This document shows positions 12,079 through 14,804 of a stretch of 14,804 nt of DNA, piece after piece. The position numbers were made by a program, and so were the translations under genes. Position 1 is the stretch's first letter, and each line of letters begins with the position of its first letter. Origin of the DNA: an uncultured Thalassospira sp. Lineage in GTDB: Bacteria; Pseudomonadota; Alphaproteobacteria; Rhodospirillales_A; Thalassospiraceae. The stretch lies in the NCBI GenBank assembly GCA_946885765.1, contig CAMPHD010000040.1, positions 1 through 14,804 of the forward strand, given 5' to 3'. Under the pieces are notes generated by a model. The model had not been told where the DNA came from. It did no database searches and worked only from the letters and a program-made list of their open reading frames with translations.

Positions 12079-12960
12079 CTAGCGCATGATCGCAGCCGCA
12101 ATTTCCTGCCCGAGACCGGCAATCGCAGCGTTCCGTTCATCCATTGATGCGGATGTCTGCGTGATATAGATCGCGACGATCACAGGCTTTTGTTCCGGTG
12201 GCCAGATCACCGCAACGATTGCCCGCGACCCAAAACCGCCTGCCCCGGTGCGATCTGCAATCTTCCAGTCGTCAGGCAAACCGGCACGCAGCAACGGGCC
12301 ACCGACCTGATTACCCGTCAGCCAATCTTCAAGAAGCTGGCGGGATTCCGGGGATAGCGCATCGCCAAGCAACAGATAGGCAAGCGAGGCCCGCATGGCA
12401 TCGGGTGTTGTGGTATCGCGCGGATCGCCCGGTTTTGCTGTGTTCAGATCGGGTTCGACCCGGTCAAGGCGGGTCACATCATCGCCAATATCACGCAAAT
12501 AAGCGGTAAGTTCATCCGGCCCACCCAAAGCATCGAGGATAAGATTGGCCGCCGTATTGTCGCTCAGATGCAAGGTGGCCTCGCACAATTCATCAACTGT
12601 CATCCCGCCATCAACATGCTTTTCGGTTATCGGGGAATAAGTCACCAGATCATCCGCCCCATAAGTAATCCGGCGATCCAGCGTTTCGGTGCCATGATCA
12701 ACCTTATGCAGCACTGCGGCACAGGCAAGCAGCTTGAAAGTACTGGTCAGCGGAAAACGTTCATCTGCGCGATATTGCCATTCCCGCCCATTTTCAACAT
12801 TCAGGATACTGACACCAACCCGGCCGTCCAACCGTGTTTCGGTCGCGTGGATGGCATCCATCAGACGATCATTCGCCAAGGCCGCCACCGGCATCATGGC
12901 AGGAACAAGCAGGGACAGGGTGGCGGCTGTTGCCAGAACTGTTCTTTTGAAGGCAGGCAT
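12079..12960 (-). CDS. Class A beta-lactamase, CARB/PSE-like with RTG signature
   Basis: A 293-residue serine beta-lactamase. Residues 1-29 are a signal peptide (basic start, hydrophobic core, ALA cleavage site), so it acts in the periplasm. All class A motifs are present: Ser73-x-x-Lys76 in PLTSTFKLLACA, the SDN loop at 133-135 (LSDNTAAN), the omega-loop Glu169 in RVEPDLN, and the third motif RTG at 237-239 (DRTGAGGFGSR) in place of the usual KTG. Arginine there, with the following GAGGFG-R stretch and TQTSASMDERNAAI, is the mark of carbenicillin-hydrolysing CARB/PSE enzymes; RTG rather than RSG fits the RTG subgroup. Cys80 and Cys126 match the disulfide of the PSE-4 type. The start is ATG 12960. 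It lies between flhB and cckA on the same strand, 130 bp after flhB, with no regulator gene or mobile element beside it. The substrate range is inferred. Confidence 0.93.
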   Translation of the reverse strand: MPAFKRTVLATAATLSLLVPAMMPVAALANDRLMDAIHATETRLDGRVGVSILNVENGREWQYRADERFPLTSTFKLLACAAVLHKVDHGTETLDRRITYGADDLVTYSPITEKHVDGGMTVDELCEATLHLSDNTAANLILDALGGPDELTAYLRDIGDDVTRLDRVEPDLNTAKPGDPRDTTTPDAMRASLAYLLLGDALSPESRQLLEDWLTGNQVGGPLLRAGLPDDWKIADRTGAGGFGSRAIVAVIWPPEQKPVIVAIYITQTSASMDERNAAIAGLGQEIAAAIMR

Positions 12961-13090
12961 GTTTTACGGGCTTCCCGGAAACAGAAACAAACGGATAACG
13001 AGGCAGGCTGCTTGTTACCGGGATTAACGGCTGAATTTTGGCGCAATAATGTCGAAAGGTCGAACTTGCGATTGGCTGCTGGGCCAGCAC

Positions 13091-14161
13091 TCAACCCAGC
13101 TTCTTGCCGCGCTGGCGGAACACGAACGAGATGATTTCCGCAACCGCCTTGTAATGTTCTGGCGGGATTTCCTGATCGATTTCCACGGTCGCGAACAGGG
13201 CACGCGCGACCGGCGGGTTTTCCATGATGGTGACGTTGTTTTCTTCGGCCACTTCACGGATTTTAAGTGCGATATTGTCCTGCCCCTTGGCAACACACAT
13301 CGGGGCTTCCATCGCATTGATGTCGTATTTAAGCGCCACGGCATAGTGCGTCGGGTTGGTGATGACAACATCGGCACTGGGCACATTTTGCATCATGCGC
13401 TGCTGGGCTCGCTGCATCCTGATCTGGCGGACCTTGGCCTTGATTTCGGGGCTGCCTTCGGTCTGCTTGTATTCGTCCTTGATCTCCTGCTTGGACATTT
13501 TCATCTGCTTGGTGAATTCGTAACGCTGATAGGCAAAATCCAGCCCGGCAATCACGGCAGTCAGCGAAATGGCCGCGATCATCAAAATAATGATCATGTC
13601 GTAAAGCCGTTCCAGCGCCATTTCGACCGGCATCTGGGGATAAAGCTCAACATCCATCAGTTCGGGAACAATCACAAAGCCCAGGACTGCACCGACCAGA
13701 ACAATCTTGAAAACGTTTTTGACGAATTCGACCATGTTCTTCATCGAGAACAGGTTCTTCGCCCCATTCAAAGGGTTAAGTTTATCCGGTTTGGGGGAAA
13801 TGCGCTCAGCGGCGATGACCAGACCGTTTTGCATCAAATGCCCGGCAGCAGCAAAAAACATCAAAAGAACAAAAGGAATGCCCAACACATAAAGCATTCC
13901 CACCAGCACATCCTTCATCAGTACCGGCAAGCCGGCCTGACTGACATCATACATATGCGGATGTTCGATAAAGCCAACCGCCAGATCACGCACGGATTGT
14001 GCCATGCCGGGTGCCATCATGGTCATCACCAGACCACCACCAAACAGCAGCATGAAATTACCGACTTCCTTGGAGACCGGCACCTGCCCTTTTTTTCGGG
14101 CATCCTCAAGCTTTTTACTTGTGGGGTCTTCTGTCTTTTGGCTGTCGTCTTCTTCGGCCAT
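13091..14161 (-). CDS. flhB: FlhB, flagellar type III export switch protein
   Basis: A 356-residue inner-membrane protein. The charged N-terminus (AEEDDSQKTEDPTSKKLEDA, then RKKGQVPVSKEV) is the standard FlhB opening. Four membrane helices follow in the first about 215 residues, then a linker rich in Lys and Glu (KMSKQEIKDEYKQTEGSPEI). The cytoplasmic domain carries the NPTH self-cleavage motif, with Asn269-Pro270 in VVITNPTHYAVALKYD, at the same number as in Salmonella FlhB. Cleavage there switches the export gate from rod/hook to filament substrates. I chose ATG 14161, which has GGAATGG upstream; a GTG at 14167 adds two residues and cannot be excluded. It follows fliR by 50 bp, in a gap holding a nested hairpin, and precedes the beta-lactamase gene. 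Confidence 0.96.
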   Translation of the reverse strand: MAEEDDSQKTEDPTSKKLEDARKKGQVPVSKEVGNFMLLFGGGLVMTMMAPGMAQSVRDLAVGFIEHPHMYDVSQAGLPVLMKDVLVGMLYVLGIPFVLLMFFAAAGHLMQNGLVIAAERISPKPDKLNPLNGAKNLFSMKNMVEFVKNVFKIVLVGAVLGFVIVPELMDVELYPQMPVEMALERLYDMIIILMIAAISLTAVIAGLDFAYQRYEFTKQMKMSKQEIKDEYKQTEGSPEIKAKVRQIRMQRAQQRMMQNVPSADVVITNPTHYAVALKYDINAMEAPMCVAKGQDNIALKIREVAEENNVTIMENPPVARALFATVEIDQEIPPEHYKAVAEIISFVFRQRGKKLG

Positions 14162-14211
14162 TCCCACACCATTCCGGGCTGCCCGGCATTATGCCGGAAG
14201 GTTGGCAGCCC
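14162..14211 (-). repeat. Nested inverted repeats in the fliR-flhB gap
   Basis: An outer perfect 8-bp stem, GGGCTGCC (14176-14183) and GGCAGCCC (14204-14211), encloses an inner perfect repeat, CCGGC (14183-14187) and GCCGG (14193-14197). The outer arm begins at the fliR stop codon and ends just before the GGAATGG ribosome site of flhB. There is no T-run, so it looks like an RNA fold affecting flhB translation or message processing rather than a terminator. Confidence 0.5.
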
Positions 14212-14804
14212 CTAGGGGTTGACGAAACTTTCCAACCCGTTTTCGTAATATTCCAGAAATACCATCATCATGGTCGGCAATGCCAGTGCCAGTAGCACAA
14301 AAGCCAATCCGATCTGAACCGGCATGGCCACAAAAAACACCGGCAACTGGGGCATCAGCTTGTTCAAAATGCCCAACGCCACCTGCAGCACGATTGCAAC
14401 GATCAGGAACGGAGCCGAGATTTTCATCGCGATGACAAAGCTTTCATTGATCGCACGCGCGAAAAATTCGCTCATATCACCAACCGGCAAAGCACCACCC
14501 GGCGGAAACAGGGAATAGCTTTCAAACACCGCCTGAATCATCAAATGATCAAGACCGGTTACAAAAATCAGAATCATGCCGATCTGCGTGAGGAAATTGC
14601 CCGTTACCGCACTTTGCGCGCCCGAAAGGGCATCGCCGCTAAAGGCGTTCGCCAGCGAGGATGTATAGGCAATAATTGATCCCGCTGTCTGAAGCCCGGC
14701 CATCATCACTTGGGCAAACAGGCCAAAAAATGCCCCCACAGTCAGTTCATAGGCCAAATGCACAAAAAGCGTTGGCGCATCAGCAGGCTGTTCGGGTATC
14801 AGCG
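14212..14804 (-). CDS. fliR: FliR, flagellar type III export gate protein (partial)
   Basis: The C-terminal 196 residues of FliR; the frame is open to the right edge, so the start and about 60 residues lie outside the window. Visible membrane stretches include LTVGAFFGLFAQVMMAGLQT (with the family's Gly-rich pattern), GMILIFVTGLDHLMI, a segment near ISAPFLIVAIVLQVALGILN, and a last helix IGLAFVLLALALPTMMM, ending EYYENGLESFVNP. The run GILNKLMPQLPVFFVAMPVQ is characteristic of FliR/SctT proteins. FliR forms part of the export gate with FliP and FliQ inside the flagellar basal body and works with FlhB. A GTG at 14761-14763 can look like a start, but the frame continues upstream and the true start is beyond the edge. 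Confidence 0.94.
   Translation of the reverse strand, partial: LIPEQPADAPTLFVHLAYELTVGAFFGLFAQVMMAGLQTAGSIIAYTSSLANAFSGDALSGAQSAVTGNFLTQIGMILIFVTGLDHLMIQAVFESYSLFPPGGALPVGDMSEFFARAINESFVIAMKISAPFLIVAIVLQVALGILNKLMPQLPVFFVAMPVQIGLAFVLLALALPTMMMVFLEYYENGLESFVNP

Noticed and set aside
12079..12960. Beta-lactamase as part of an integron or transposon
   Set aside because: No integrase, attC-like site, terminal inverted repeat or target duplication is visible, and base use matches the neighbours.
13049..14215. A 388-codon open frame on the + strand covering flhB
   Set aside because: It is antisense to a complete, motif-bearing FlhB; its translation is rich in His, Arg and Phe with no domain pattern, as expected from the reverse of a GC-biased gene.

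Overview
The window reads as a stretch of chromosome from an alphaproteobacterium, most likely a marine Rhodospirillales member of the Thalassospira type. The best clue is the 9.3-14.8 kb block, where fliR and flhB (flagellar export gate) lie on the same strand just upstream of cckA, the hybrid histidine kinase of the CckA-ChpT-CtrA pathway. The genus is an inference from gene order and moderate GC content, not from a database search. I see no tRNA or rRNA genes, insertion sequences, CRISPR arrays, integrases or phage genes.

Layout. (1) 1-3.2 kb: the tail of an unrecognised + strand membrane protein, convergent with an EamA/DMT transporter on the - strand, then two + strand genes: a two-helix membrane protein with a bacterial PH domain and a CaCA-type cation exchanger. 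(2) 3.4-8.2 kb, - strand: a metabolic/transport cluster. In transcription order it holds a YcaC-like cysteine hydrolase (isochorismatase superfamily), an intrinsic terminator, a YtcJ-type amidohydrolase with a His/Cys-rich tail, two tandem XapX/DUF1427 small membrane proteins, and an MFS_3 exporter with a C-terminal monooxygenase-like domain. A LysR regulator (8.4-9.3 kb, + strand) is divergent from it. Two 13-bp direct repeats spaced 21 bp apart sit directly before the LysR start codon and look like its operator. (3) 9.3-14.8 kb, - strand: fliR (partial), flhB, a class A beta-lactamase with the RTG signature of the CARB/PSE group, and cckA.

How the genes may work together. The 3.4-9.3 kb block looks like one LysR-controlled unit: two hydrolases that could act in turn on an amide- or formamide-type compound, plus two tiny membrane proteins and an exporter. 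The substrate is unknown, and this is the best candidate for an undescribed system here. The flagellar/CckA block joins motility and cell-cycle control, as in other alphaproteobacteria; the beta-lactamase between flhB and cckA stands out and carries no visible mobile-element mark.

Several non-coding structures are also recorded: a strong terminator at 7508-7547, a 9-bp-stem hairpin after the amidohydrolase gene, a nested hairpin in the fliR-flhB gap, and a 25-bp dyad before cckA.
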